DNA from: Flavobacteriaceae bacterium S0862
Lineage (GTDB): Bacteria; Bacteroidota; Bacteroidia; Flavobacteriales; Flavobacteriaceae
Direction: 5' to 3'
Assembly (NCBI GenBank): GCA_023015825.1
Contig: JALKAW010000001.1
Coordinates: forward strand, 856,509-920,508
Length of the DNA: 64,000 nucleotides
The position numbers were made by a program, and so were the translations under genes. Below, in pieces: positions 36,454 to 44,895 of the stretch. The notes under the pieces were generated by a model. The model searched no databases. It had not been told where the DNA came from and saw only the letters and a program-made list of their open reading frames with translations. The first letter of the stretch is position 1, and every line of letters starts with the position of its first letter.

Positions 36454-36731
36454 TCATAAGGATTCACTCTAAATATTTTCATTCTCTCTATTGCCAGTTT
36501 CCAATTTGGGTGGTTGAGATGGTGCCCTTCTGAAAAAAGAATTAAGGTTCGTTTGTTTTTTATCTATCCACAAATAACAAAATATCTTCTTCTTATAACG
36601 AAAACAAGGCATGCCATATTTGGTGGTTTCGTTTATGTTTACATCTTGATTTAAAATGATATCAAGTAACACCAAAAAACAAATCTTGTTTGGTTTTCCT
36701 TATTTAAATAGAAATTTTCCTTTTGATGCAT
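36438..36731 (-). pseudogene. DUF1801-like gene broken by several frameshifts
   Basis: Three reading frames on the minus strand have to be joined to rebuild a DUF1801-type protein. From ATG at 36731, MHQKENFYLNKE is in one frame. ILNQDVNINETTKYGMPCF and RYKKKIFCYLWIDKK are in a second. LILFSEGHHLNHP and ERMKIFRVNPYDDIPY are in a third, with PKLETGNRE between them again in the second. At least four single-base shifts are needed. It sits 4 bases downstream of the aminotransferase gene. It is clearly decayed. Confidence 0.8.
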
Positions 36732-36735
36732 ATTG

Positions 36736-37968
36736 CTAATTATCTAAAGCAATCTGTAATCCTTCGATGAGTTGGTCAATCTCCTCGAGACTTGTATAAT
36801 GCAGAAATGAGATTCTAATAACCCCAGGTTGTGTGGGAATATCCATATCCATTAAAGGTCTCACTGCATAAAAATTTCCTATTCCCAACATTAATTTATG
36901 CTTTGTTAAAGCAGCATATACTTTTTTAATGTTTTTATTAATTGGAATAATAGATATAATTGGAGCTCTATTTTTAGCGGTTTCAGGGCCTATTATTCGA
37001 ATATCATCACGAGCCCTCAAAAAGGTTAATAATTGTTCCATTAATAGTGTTTCATGCTCTAAAAACAATCTGTTTATAGCTTTACGTCTTTCTGAAGGTT
37101 TTGCTTCTACATAAAAATGGTGATTGTAAATCGCGTCAAAATAATCCAAAACCCCACTCGCTGCTGCAATTTGCGCATGATCTGGTCCAGCAGGAGTGAG
37201 CATACTTCTGGTAATACCTTCTTTGAAAAAATGTGACTGGTTTTCCATGTTACCTATCAAATCTTTATCTACATACATCAATCCTAAATGTGATCCAAAG
37301 GTTTTGTATAACGAAAACAAATAAATATCGGCATCTAAATCTTTCAAATCAGGAAAACCATGAGGTGCATAACCAACACCATCTACCACAGTTACAGCTC
37401 CATATTTACGTGCTAAGGCGCTAATTTGTTTTACTGGGTTTACATGACCAATCACATTGGAACAATGCGGATAAGCAATCATTTTTGTTTTATTAGTAAG
37501 CAAGCGCTCCAAATACTCCAACTCTAATAACCCAGTTTTTGGATTTACGTGCCATTCAAAAATTGTTATGTCTTGTTTCTCTAAACGTCTCCATGCACCA
37601 GCATTTGCCTCATGGTCTTGACAAGACACAATAATATTGTCGCCTTCTTTCCATAGTGGTTGCATAGCATTAGCTAATACATATATGTTTTGTGTTGTTG
37701 AAGGTCCAAAATGAACTTCAGTTTCATCAACGTTTAAATAGTCCGCCATTCGTTTATAAGATGTATCCATTAATTTTCCAGCAAGTGTAGACGCAGGATA
37801 TGGGTAACACACCTGAACCTTGTTTTTCATGTAGAAGTCGGTCAATTTATTAATGACTTGTTTGCAAGGGTAGGAGCCACCAGCGTTTTCAAAAAACGCC
37901 CAACCTTCTAGGGTTGGTTCACTAAAAGCTGGAAATTGGGATCGAATGAATTTTAAATCGAGAGTCAT
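36736..37968 (-). CDS. class V aminotransferase (cysteine-desulfurase-like)
   Basis: PLP enzyme of fold type I, 410 residues. The Schiff-base Lys is in SLYKTFGSHLG (Lys222), and the PLP Asp in AVTVVDGVGYAPHG (Asp186). CQDHEANAGAWRRLE near residue 116 holds the ring-stacking His. Its closest functional relatives are SufS/IscS-like cysteine desulfurases and isopenicillin-N-epimerase-like proteins, but the short motif around a desulfurase catalytic Cys cannot be identified. The substrate is unknown. It stands between two decayed genes and is the only intact gene of this stretch. Confidence 0.88.
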   Translation of the reverse strand: MTLDLKFIRSQFPAFSEPTLEGWAFFENAGGSYPCKQVINKLTDFYMKNKVQVCYPYPASTLAGKLMDTSYKRMADYLNVDETEVHFGPSTTQNIYVLANAMQPLWKEGDNIIVSCQDHEANAGAWRRLEKQDITIFEWHVNPKTGLLELEYLERLLTNKTKMIAYPHCSNVIGHVNPVKQISALARKYGAVTVVDGVGYAPHGFPDLKDLDADIYLFSLYKTFGSHLGLMYVDKDLIGNMENQSHFFKEGITRSMLTPAGPDHAQIAAASGVLDYFDAIYNHHFYVEAKPSERRKAINRLFLEHETLLMEQLLTFLRARDDIRIIGPETAKNRAPIISIIPINKNIKKVYAALTKHKLMLGIGNFYAVRPLMDMDIPTQPGVIRISFLHYTSLEEIDQLIEGLQIALDN

Positions 37969-38120
37969 AAAATGTTATGTTAGTCGTATTGGTTAAGAGC
38001 TAAGATAATAAAGTGAAAGGGATTTTATTTGAAGAAATATCAAGATACTTCTGCTAATATTTGAATTTATTAGAAAATTCTATTACCTAGTTTCAAAAAC
38101 TAAAATAAAAACCTTAAACA

Positions 38121-38910
38121 TTGTTAATAGCTATTGACAGTAATGACTTTAAAGAAACAGTTGATAGAAAAGAAGTGGGTTTCTTTTTCATAAAAAACAA
38201 GCATAGTGTTGAAGCTTCTTTTACTAATTACGTACAATGTTTAATTTCGTTGTATGTGCCAGACAGGGATTGAAACATGAAAGACATTGTTCACGGTTTT
38301 TTAAATTTGAGAGATTATATCAATTCTAAAGAACCGTATTTTGTAACCACTATTGGGAGATATGTTAATAGAATAGCAAAAGGAAAATTTCAAATCGATG
38401 GAGAAGACTTTAAATTAGCTATAAACAATGACGAAAATCATTTGCTTGGTGGTCTAAAAGAGTCTCATAATATTGTTTGGACTGCGCATAAAATTAGTGT
38501 TAATGAAATTGAATTTACTAGAACATCGCCTGATATGGAGTAGGGTTATCCAGGTAATTTATAAGTTAAAGTAAATTATGCATTGACCGATGATAATGAA
38601 TTAAAAATCAATTACTTTGATGATTCAAATAAGAAAATATTTATTAGCCTGACCCATCATCCTTTCTTCAATTTAAAAGGTGAGGGAGAGGGTAATATTA
38701 ATGATCATGTGTTAATAATTAATGCAAATCATTGTATACCAATTAACGCTGGATTGATACCAACAGGCAACATTGTAGAAGTTGCAAACGGTTGTTAATC
38801 CTATTTTTCTAAACCAAACCGTTTAAACTCGTTTTTCATATGGGTGCATTAAAATAGGAAAAAGCATAAGTCAAAAAGGATAAACTTGATATTAAAGTGC
38901 ATATTGTAAT
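38121..38910 (+). pseudogene. galM: aldose 1-epimerase (galM) pseudogene, four in-frame stops
   Basis: One continuous plus-strand frame reads as GalM: IDSNDFKETVDRKEVGFFF, then ISLYVPDRD, then TTIGRYVNRIAKGKFQIDG and ENHLLGGLKESHNIVW, then NELKINYFDDSNKK, LTHHPFFNLKGEGEGNINDH and NAGLIPTGNIVEVA. The frame is interrupted by TGA at 38271-38273 (Gly to stop in RDGN), TAG at 38541-38543, TAA at 38562-38564 and TAA at 38796-38798. After SKPNRLN homology fades with a frame change near 38830-38905, and the C-terminal third is missing. It is a dead gene with mostly point decay. Confidence 0.9.
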
Positions 38911-38928
38911 TAAAACAATGCTTGTTTA

Positions 38929-39264
38929 TTAAAATGATGAATATGCTATAAAACTACTTAGAACCAGAAGTATTAGCGATGGCAAATGTTTAATAAATGG
39001 ATTACTTATTTTGAAATGAAAATATTGAGCACCTATCATTAATAGACCCATAAGAATAGATGGAATAAGAACTAATGAGGGATGCCAAATACCTACAACA
39101 AGCAATGTCGCTAAAGATATTTTTGTTGCTCCTACAATATTTCGCGTTAAATCACTTAGTCCAAATTGTTCGAATTCTTTTAAGACATTATGAAACCTAA
39201 AAGTCCAAACATATACAACAGATATTGCAACAATAATTTGTGATAAATTTATTAAATTTTCCAT
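38929..39264 (-). CDS. DoxX-like membrane protein
   Basis: A 111-residue protein with four TM segments and the DoxX-like pattern: FRFHNVLKEFEQFGLSDLTRNIVGATKISLATLL, a loop, then LMIGAQYFHFKISNPF. The function is unknown; relatives are small redox or stress-associated membrane proteins. It is the leftmost gene of the minus-strand cassette-like run. Its upstream side begins right after the GTTAGCT end of element S1. No attC-like element follows its own stop; the galM remnant lies there instead. Confidence 0.82.
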   Translation of the reverse strand: MENLINLSQIIVAISVVYVWTFRFHNVLKEFEQFGLSDLTRNIVGATKISLATLLVVGIWHPSLVLIPSILMGLLMIGAQYFHFKISNPFIKHLPSLILLVLSSFIAYSSF

Positions 39265-39363
39265 TTTAGTTTATTTAGTTTTCCCTACTCATATGGCTTT
39301 TCGGAATTCGCCCCATTTTTAAATAGGGTTCTGGTCTCCCTTTTTAGTTGCTTATATAATTAC

Positions 39364-39500
39364 AGCTAACGTTTATGTATAAAGATAGTTGTGGGTTTAA
39401 GCAACTAAGATAGTAAAAGGGAACTAACCTAAGGAAAATTCGGAGATTTTTCCGATTGAAGCATAAACACTCCTGCAATTAATTTTATACGGTGTTGGCC
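39364..39500 (-). repeat. attC-like structured element S1 (137 bp)
   Basis: On the minus strand the element begins GGCCAAC and ends GTTAGCT, with subterminal CGTATA and TATACATAAACG. It contains a stem TAGTTG/CAACTA (39386-39391, 39402-39407) and a stem GGAAAATTC/GATTTTTCC (39433-39441, 39445-39453). It follows the serine hydrolase gene 39508-40689 at its 3' end, 7 bases after the final stop. Confidence 0.65.
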
Positions 39501-39507
39501 ACAGTTA

Positions 39508-40689
39508 TTATTTCTTTGCATATTTTAGAAGTGTTCGGTATATGTCTCTCACATCTGTTGTATCATTTTCTGTATCAGATGTATTTACAAATACAATAAT
39601 ACCGATTCCATTTTCCTTTAAAAAATATGCGTGTGAAAGTAAGCCTAGATCGCTTCCGCTATGGCCAATTTTTTCAGAATCCACTGTCTAAAAAACACCT
39701 TTTCTAAAATCAGAAGAAACAGGATCTTTCATCATTTCTTTATAACTCTCAGTAGTTAATAAATTATCTTCACGTTCATACCCTCGAATCATTGTGCTTA
39801 AAAATTTACCATAATCGATTACGTTTGACATCAAATTACCATCAGGATAAGTTATTAAATCACCATCTGGCATTGGATACCCATACCAATATAAGGTTGA
39901 ATTGTTTTTGAGGTCATAATTTTTCCCTCGCCAGCCTGTATTACTCATCTGCAACGGAATTAATATGTGTTTTTTTATAAATTCAGCATAATTTTCACCT
40001 GTTGTTTGTTCAATGATGTAGGCTGTAATATTTGCTCCCATATTACTGTACTTATAGGAGCTTCCAGGGTTATTTCTAGAGAAATGTTGTTCTCTGTTAT
40101 ACCAGATTTGATCTTCTACATATTGTTTTTTAATAAATTCGCCTAGCGGCATCATTTCATTTTCATTGAATAAATTAACCCACGTTTTTACTTCTGTCTT
40201 TAATTCATTATCGGTAAAATTGTTATAAAAGGGGGGTATTTTATTTTTAAATATATACGTTTTTCCATAAGTAGTATCGCCATCAAGAATACTTGAGGTA
40301 TGGTTAGCGAGTTGCCGTATGGTGATGTTTACATTTGGAAAATTGGGATTATTTATCTTAAAGGGTAAATAATCATTAATAGGGTCATTCAAACGTAATT
40401 TTCCCATTTCTTGTGCTTTCATTAAAGCAACAGCAAGTAATGTTTTAGAAATAGAAGCAATGGGTTGTACTGTATGGATAGTGTATGGTGTTTTGGTTTC
40501 TTTATCTGCATATCCAAAACCTTTTGCATATACAATACTATCTTTATTCACAATAGCCACACCAAAGCCAACAAGATTACTGCTCCTCCTTAATTTAGAT
40601 AACTCAATAGTAATTGAATCATTAATACTTTGTGCTTTTATTGTTGTGTTTATGACTAGTATTAAGACTAGCATAATTATTTTTTTCAT
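39508..40689 (-). pseudogene. serine hydrolase (beta-lactamase family) with internal amber stop
   Basis: Class C beta-lactamase/PBP4*-like hydrolase. A signal peptide (ending NTTIKAQ) precedes the catalytic SxxK motif SISK (Ser79, Lys82) and the YxN motif YSN in SYKYSNMGANI. A TAG at 39688-39690 stops the frame after 333 residues. The same frame then continues for 59 codons to TAA at 39508-39510. That tail encodes IGHSGSDLGLLSHAYFL and IGIIVFVNTSDTEND, including the third active-site motif HSG. The truncated product would therefore lack an essential part. It is a recent nonsense mutation, a readthrough site or a sequencing error. S1 follows. Confidence 0.85.
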
Positions 40690-40755
40690 AAATAGTCTAT
40701 TTTGTTTAAATGAAGACGAGTAGAAGATTCTTTTGTTACGCCATTCTTTAATTGT

Positions 40756-40886
40756 GGCTAACGGTATTGTGTATGATTTTTGCGGAGTCAGACGTAGTCA
40801 GATCCAGTTGCAAATTATATTTCAATAAAAGTAAGATTTTTTCTTCTGCATAATCAACTTAGCATCAAATATACAGGTTGTTAGGC
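40756..40886 (-). repeat. attC-like element S2 (131 bp)
   Basis: On the minus strand it begins GCCTAAC, a perfect match to the integron R'' consensus RYYYAAC, followed by AACCTGTATATTTGATG. It ends CATACACAATACCGTTAGCC. The termini are inverted (GCCTAAC with GTTAGCC, one mismatch; TGTATAT with ATACACA). It lies 125 bases after the stop of the 4-TM gene and 66 bases before the next gene start. It lacks the two internal hairpins of S1, S4 and S5. Confidence 0.6.
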
Positions 40887-41011
40887 ACTGCCTTTTAATA
40901 CATTTTTTATGCACCATCAATTGTGCCTTTATCATTCTGATCGTTTTAGATATTAGTAGAAATTCTGATGGCTGTTTATGTTTATTTTTATGTAAAAATA
41001 ATTAATAGCAA

Positions 41012-41452
41012 TCAATTTAATGGTTTTGAAGGCCTCAGATAAATCAGAGCAAATAGCAATACTACCTGCAATACAAGCACAAATAATTTCGGATTTATTT
41101 CTTGGAAGTTGATGAAAAGTGCAGCGTGATTTGCGAGATACATCCACAGCAAAATGAATCCCCACTTCCTGCGAACTATTGCGCCAATGGCTCCTGTTGT
41201 AAGCAATATGCCCATTACCAAAATATAAGTAAAATATCCTGTTAGAGTGAAAGGAATTATCTGTTTATCAGCACGAATATCAATAAATTGTTTTACTTTC
41301 AAGGTTGCGTCAGCTAGATCAGAAGAGCTCACAATTTCAAATGTTTGAGCAAGCAATGCTCCTCCAACACCAATTCGAATAATGCCGTACCCAAGTAATA
41401 GTATCGCTATCAATAGCCCTATTTTATTTTTCATATTTGATTTCATATTCAA
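41012..41452 (-). CDS. four-TM membrane protein, unknown family
   Basis: A 146-residue protein with four hydrophobic segments (residues about 11-33, 66-87, 95-113 and 120-139). The N-terminus is basic with three Met codons, so the start could also be 41446 or 41434. I do not recognise the family. It forms a one-gene cassette-like unit: element S3 lies upstream and S2 downstream. Such small membrane proteins are common in integron cassettes. Confidence 0.75.
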   Translation of the reverse strand: MNMKSNMKNKIGLLIAILLLGYGIIRIGVGGALLAQTFEIVSSSDLADATLKVKQFIDIRADKQIIPFTLTGYFTYILVMGILLTTGAIGAIVRRKWGFILLWMYLANHAALFINFQEINPKLFVLVLQVVLLFALIYLRPSKPLN

Positions 41453-41545
41453 TTTAGTGTTTTCTTTAAGACGATTGTTCCATGATAATGTTTCAATTTC
41501 TCTAAAAGTTGTTGTGTTTTAGTGAAGTACAGGTGTTAGGGTTGT

Positions 41546-41598
41546 GCCTAACCTTTGATTAAGCACCAAACTACGCATTATTTTTTACAGTGTTGTAC
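41546..41598 (-). repeat. short attC-like element S3 (53 bp)
   Basis: On the minus strand it begins GTACAAC and ends GTTAGGC, a perfect GTTRRRY core with the classical sequence. CTGTAAAAAATA follows the left end. It lies 7 bases after the stop of serine hydrolase 41606-42691. Just outside is a small stem, TTAGG/CCTAA, around GTTGTG. Confidence 0.6.
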
Positions 41599-41605
41599 AG
41601 CGTTT

Positions 41606-42691
41606 TTAATTTAATGTCTTTGCTGCCAATTCGGCTATTTCTCTGGTAATTTTTGTTGGTGAATTACAATCGCAGTTGTTCAGTCCAACAACATAAATAT
41701 CAAAATCAGGAAGATATACACCCATAGATTTGAATCCGAAAAAGTGTCCACCATGTTCTCTGGTAGGTACTCCATTTATTTCTTTAATATGCCATCCATA
41801 GCCATAGTTAATATGCTCTCCGTTATTCAATGTATAATTCGTAAATGCTTTTTCAGTTGTTTCTTTGCTAATTAGAAGGTTATTATTTATAGCTTCTTGC
41901 CAAGTAAACATATCATTGACGTTAGACATCAATGCACCAGTAGAATAAGCAAAAGAAAAACTAACTTGTCTCCGATTAACATAACCATTTTTATAATGGT
42001 AACCTGAAGCTCTGTTTTTAATAACTTCTCTATGACTTCCATATTGTGAAGATGTCATTCCTAGTTTTTTAAAAATTTGTTCTTTAACAAAATCACCATA
42101 TGGCTGTCCAGTTACTTTTTCAATGATATAACCTAATATCACATATCCAGAATTATTATACTTGCTTTTTTCACCGGGAGTAAAATCGATAGGTTCATTT
42201 TTAAAAAAGTTTATTAATTCTAAAGGCGTTAAATCTTGTTTTGAAATTCCATTTAGTCCTTTAACTCTAGTAAAATCTTTAATCCCCGATGTGTGTGTTA
42301 ACAAATGGTGTATGGTAATTTTATTTCCATTTGTAGGATAATCAGGAATAAACTTTGTTATTTCGTCATCCAAATTCAGTTTTCCTTTTTCAACAAGCAT
42401 TAAAATTGATATTGCTGTAAACTGTTTTGTCATAGACGCTATTTCGAAGACGTTTTCCGTATGCATTGTAAGATTTAATTCTAGATTTGAAAGGCCAAAT
42501 GCTTTTTTATAAATGATGTTTCCATTTTTAGAAATCAAGAAGGTTGCTCCAGGAGCATTTGTTTGGTATTTTTCCTGTAATAAACTATCAATCTTGGATT
42601 CGAAATTTTGTGAGTAGATTGCATATTGTGCATTAAGAGATAATACAGTAATTGCGATTAATAGAGACTTTAAATAATTTGCTTTTTGCAT
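41606..42691 (-). CDS. secreted serine hydrolase (beta-lactamase family)
   Basis: A 361-residue class C beta-lactamase/D-aminopeptidase-like enzyme with an N-terminal signal peptide (to about AIYSQ). Catalytic motifs are SMTK (Ser86, Lys89), YNN in SKYNNSGYVILG near residue 173 and the late HGG in REHGGHFFGF near 318. TIHHLLTHTSGI is a further family marker. It probably hydrolyses peptide or ester bonds in the periplasm; antibiotic resistance is not implied. It is an intact homologue of the interrupted hydrolase two genes downstream. S3 closes it 7 bases after the stop. Confidence 0.9.
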   Translation of the reverse strand: MQKANYLKSLLIAITVLSLNAQYAIYSQNFESKIDSLLQEKYQTNAPGATFLISKNGNIIYKKAFGLSNLELNLTMHTENVFEIASMTKQFTAISILMLVEKGKLNLDDEITKFIPDYPTNGNKITIHHLLTHTSGIKDFTRVKGLNGISKQDLTPLELINFFKNEPIDFTPGEKSKYNNSGYVILGYIIEKVTGQPYGDFVKEQIFKKLGMTSSQYGSHREVIKNRASGYHYKNGYVNRRQVSFSFAYSTGALMSNVNDMFTWQEAINNNLLISKETTEKAFTNYTLNNGEHINYGYGWHIKEINGVPTREHGGHFFGFKSMGVYLPDFDIYVVGLNNCDCNSPTKITREIAELAAKTLN

Positions 42692-43163
42692 TATTAATTT
42701 TTTCTAAATGTTATTTGCTCGTTGGACGTCAAATCTTACAGTTAGGTTACAAAATATGCAAAGATGTCTTTAATGGGTATAGTCTCTTAAATGTGTTACA
42801 ACGGCAGGGCTACGCGCAGTGAGACCTTGGATTTATAATTGTTGTAACTGCAAGTTACATAAAATTGTAAATACAAGTAGTGTCGTTCCAAATTGCGTTT
42901 AGCCAATGATATGTTGAGTTCTTATTGATGGTTGTTAATCAAGGCTGAAAAGCGTCGTAAATGGGAGGTTGTATATCAATTTGGTGTAGCCCTGCGATGA
43001 TGTACATATCTCAAGTTGTGGGAATTGGAGCGTAGCGACAATGTAGCAACTTGAGTTCATCTTTTGGTGAATTTTACATCATCGTATCCATATAAGAGTA
43101 GTAGCGAGCTTTAAACTACTGCTTTTCCTAAAAGAAAACACTTATTTTCATCCAAAAGCGCAT
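42692..43163. other. non-coding interval with a large nested dyad
   Basis: No convincing gene is seen on either strand. The interval holds a nested inverted repeat (42995-43084, listed separately). It also holds several short GTTACAAC/GTTGTAAC-like words (about 42797-42850) that may be the remains of another core site. Composition is less AT-rich than the surroundings around 42805-42830. Confidence 0.5.
42995..43084. repeat. nested inverted repeat (90 bp)
   Basis: CGATGATGTA (42995-43004) pairs perfectly with TACATCATCG (43075-43084). Inside, CTCAAGTTG (43010-43018) pairs perfectly with CAACTTGAG (43047-43055). The 28-base core and the asymmetric internal loop (5 against 19 bases) recall an attC-type or structured-RNA fold. 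No gene overlaps it. Confidence 0.6.
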
Positions 43164-43206
43164 AGGTTAGAACCTAAATAGCTATTGCTTATACACCTTG
43201 TTGTGC
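43164..43206 (-). repeat. attC-like element S7 (about 43 bp, less certain)
   Basis: On the minus strand it begins GCACAAC then AAGGTGTATAAGCAAT, as in S5, and reaches TTAGGTTCTAAC after about 40 bases. It starts 24 bases after the stop of the startless ORF 43231-43422. The left core is identical to S5; the right core (GTTCTAA) does not fit the consensus well. Confidence 0.45.
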
Positions 43207-43230
43207 ACTGGCTTTTTCCCTCTCATATTG

Positions 43231-43422
43231 TTATTCCAAGTTGGCAATAACATACGCTTTTGGAATTTTAGATATATGTATTTGCTTGAGTAGATTAAAA
43301 TTTTCTTTTCTACAAAACTGATATTGGTTAAAATTATTCACGATAGTTTTTTGCTGGTTTAGATAAGTTTTACGCCGTTTCAGCACTATAACACTTGGCT
43401 TAAAGGGCTTAATTCGTGAGTT
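43231..43422 (-). pseudogene. short startless ORF, possible cassette gene remnant
   Basis: The minus-strand frame is open for 63 codons, from a TAA at 43423-43425 to the stop at 43231-43233. It would encode a basic segment, KRRKTYLNQQKT, then NFNQYQFCRKENFNLLKQ and PKAYVIANLE. No ATG is in frame; a GTG lies near 43388. It is followed by S7, as the intact cassette-like genes are followed by their elements. There is no family I can name; it could be a decayed gene or chance. Confidence 0.35.
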
Positions 43423-43479
43423 TTACACAAAAATTAAATATACACCGTGAAACAACATTCATTTTTAAAATCATCAGTC

Positions 43480-44706
43480 ATGAAAAATTTTTATACCAAA
43501 ACAGTAATTTTATCAATCGGATTTTTTGTAACAATCTTTTCTTCACACCTTTTCGCCCAAAAGACTATAAATAATATTCCAGTATTAGATTCGTTAGAAA
43601 TAGCGAAATCTGTATATTATTTCAACATTACTGATGATTTACTAAAAGGAAATGGTGCTAACATATTAAAAGAGCATATTGCAAGCTCAAAGTTCTTTGT
43701 ACTCGGGGAAAATCATTATTCAAATGAAATTTCAAAACTAACCAAAAGTCTGGTCCCTATACTTAATGAATCAGGATATAAAGTGGTTGCTTTTGAAGTA
43801 GGTCCTCTAAGTGCAGAAAAACTTAAAGAACTGTCTCAGATTCCTGATGCTACCGAGGCAAGACTAAAAGCTTTTAATGGCAAGTACTTTAATTCCACTT
43901 GGGGGACGTCAGCAATTCCTTTTTTCAATGGCGTTTCCGATGCAGCATTTTTAAAAGCATTTGCTGAAACCAATATGGAAATTTGGGGAATTGATCAGGA
44001 ACTTCTTTTTTCAGTGTTATTTTTAGGAGACGACCTGGTGCAATCAAAATCGAATGAGCCGAACTACGAAGACATTAAAGCTGCATGGACCAAAGCTAAA
44101 GCATTAGCAAAAGCTGAATTTGAAAAAATGCCAAGAAAGGTGCTGACTAAGATATTTACACATCCTGACTTTCAGCAATTTGAGAAGATGTTTGATTCGG
44201 ATGATATATATGCTCAGGAGGTTCTCAAAAGATTGTATGAAACCAAGCATATTTATGAAAGTCATCATAAAATCCGAGTAGATTATATAAATTCAAATTT
44301 CCTGAGTAATTATCTGGCTTTTGAAGAGAAACATGAGGATGCGCGCTATTTCATTAAAATTGGGTCCATTCATGCCGCAACCAATGCACGTTCACGTGGT
44401 TATTATGATGTGGGAGCTTTAACACAGGAAATTGCAAACGCAGAGAATGCTAAAACTACCAATGTGATGATTCCCAGAGCGACTCATGAAGGCAATGATT
44501 ATCGAGATGTGGGCACTTCTCTCATTAACTTTTATGAGAAAGACAGGTGGACTCTCATCGATCTAAAAAAATTACGTAATGATTTGAATTCAAATAAATT
44601 TCAGATCATTACGCATCCTGAATACCGTGAGTTAAGTAGAACAATCCAGGGTTTTGATCTGATTTTGATTCCCCCGGCCGACCATAAGCAGGTCCCAAAT
44701 AGGTAG
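43480..44706 (+). CDS. secreted erythromycin-esterase-like protein
   Basis: A 408-residue protein with a signal peptide (ending SSHLFAQ). The motif FFVLGENHYSNEISKL (GENH at 76-79) and VVAFEVGPLSAEKL near 96 match the erythromycin-esterase-like fold, whose active site uses Glu and His near these positions; DNIDQ-like GIDQELLF near 170 and IKIGSIHAAT near 300 are further markers. ATG 43480 is preferred over GTG 43447 because the signal peptide starts there. The gene has more G and C than its neighbours, especially at the 3' end, and runs against the cassette orientation. True macrolide esterase activity is not implied. Confidence 0.7.
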   Translation: MKNFYTKTVILSIGFFVTIFSSHLFAQKTINNIPVLDSLEIAKSVYYFNITDDLLKGNGANILKEHIASSKFFVLGENHYSNEISKLTKSLVPILNESGYKVVAFEVGPLSAEKLKELSQIPDATEARLKAFNGKYFNSTWGTSAIPFFNGVSDAAFLKAFAETNMEIWGIDQELLFSVLFLGDDLVQSKSNEPNYEDIKAAWTKAKALAKAEFEKMPRKVLTKIFTHPDFQQFEKMFDSDDIYAQEVLKRLYETKHIYESHHKIRVDYINSNFLSNYLAFEEKHEDARYFIKIGSIHAATNARSRGYYDVGALTQEIANAENAKTTNVMIPRATHEGNDYRDVGTSLINFYEKDRWTLIDLKKLRNDLNSNKFQIITHPEYRELSRTIQGFDLILIPPADHKQVPNR

Positions 44707-44895
44707 CAGCTTTAAAAAAGCACTATAAGCTATTACACAAAAATCCAAGCGAGTACTCCCCACCCTAAAAAGGGTATGGGTAGTCCCTCTTCGGTAAGTC
44801 AGGCTAGCTCAGAGATATCCTTTGTAGGATTAGAAAGAGTTAAAAAGTAAAAAGCAGTATATTGTAAGAACATTTTCAGGATATAACTTCCAACT

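Noticed and set aside
38121..38798. Alternative genetic code or stop-codon recoding in galM
   Set aside because: All three stop codons occur in frame, and the 3' end is also frameshifted and truncated, so ordinary decay explains it. Neighbouring genes use the standard code.
43480..44706. Confirmed macrolide resistance gene
   Set aside because: Only the broad erythromycin-esterase-like fold is visible; the signal peptide and distant motifs give no support for macrolide hydrolysis.
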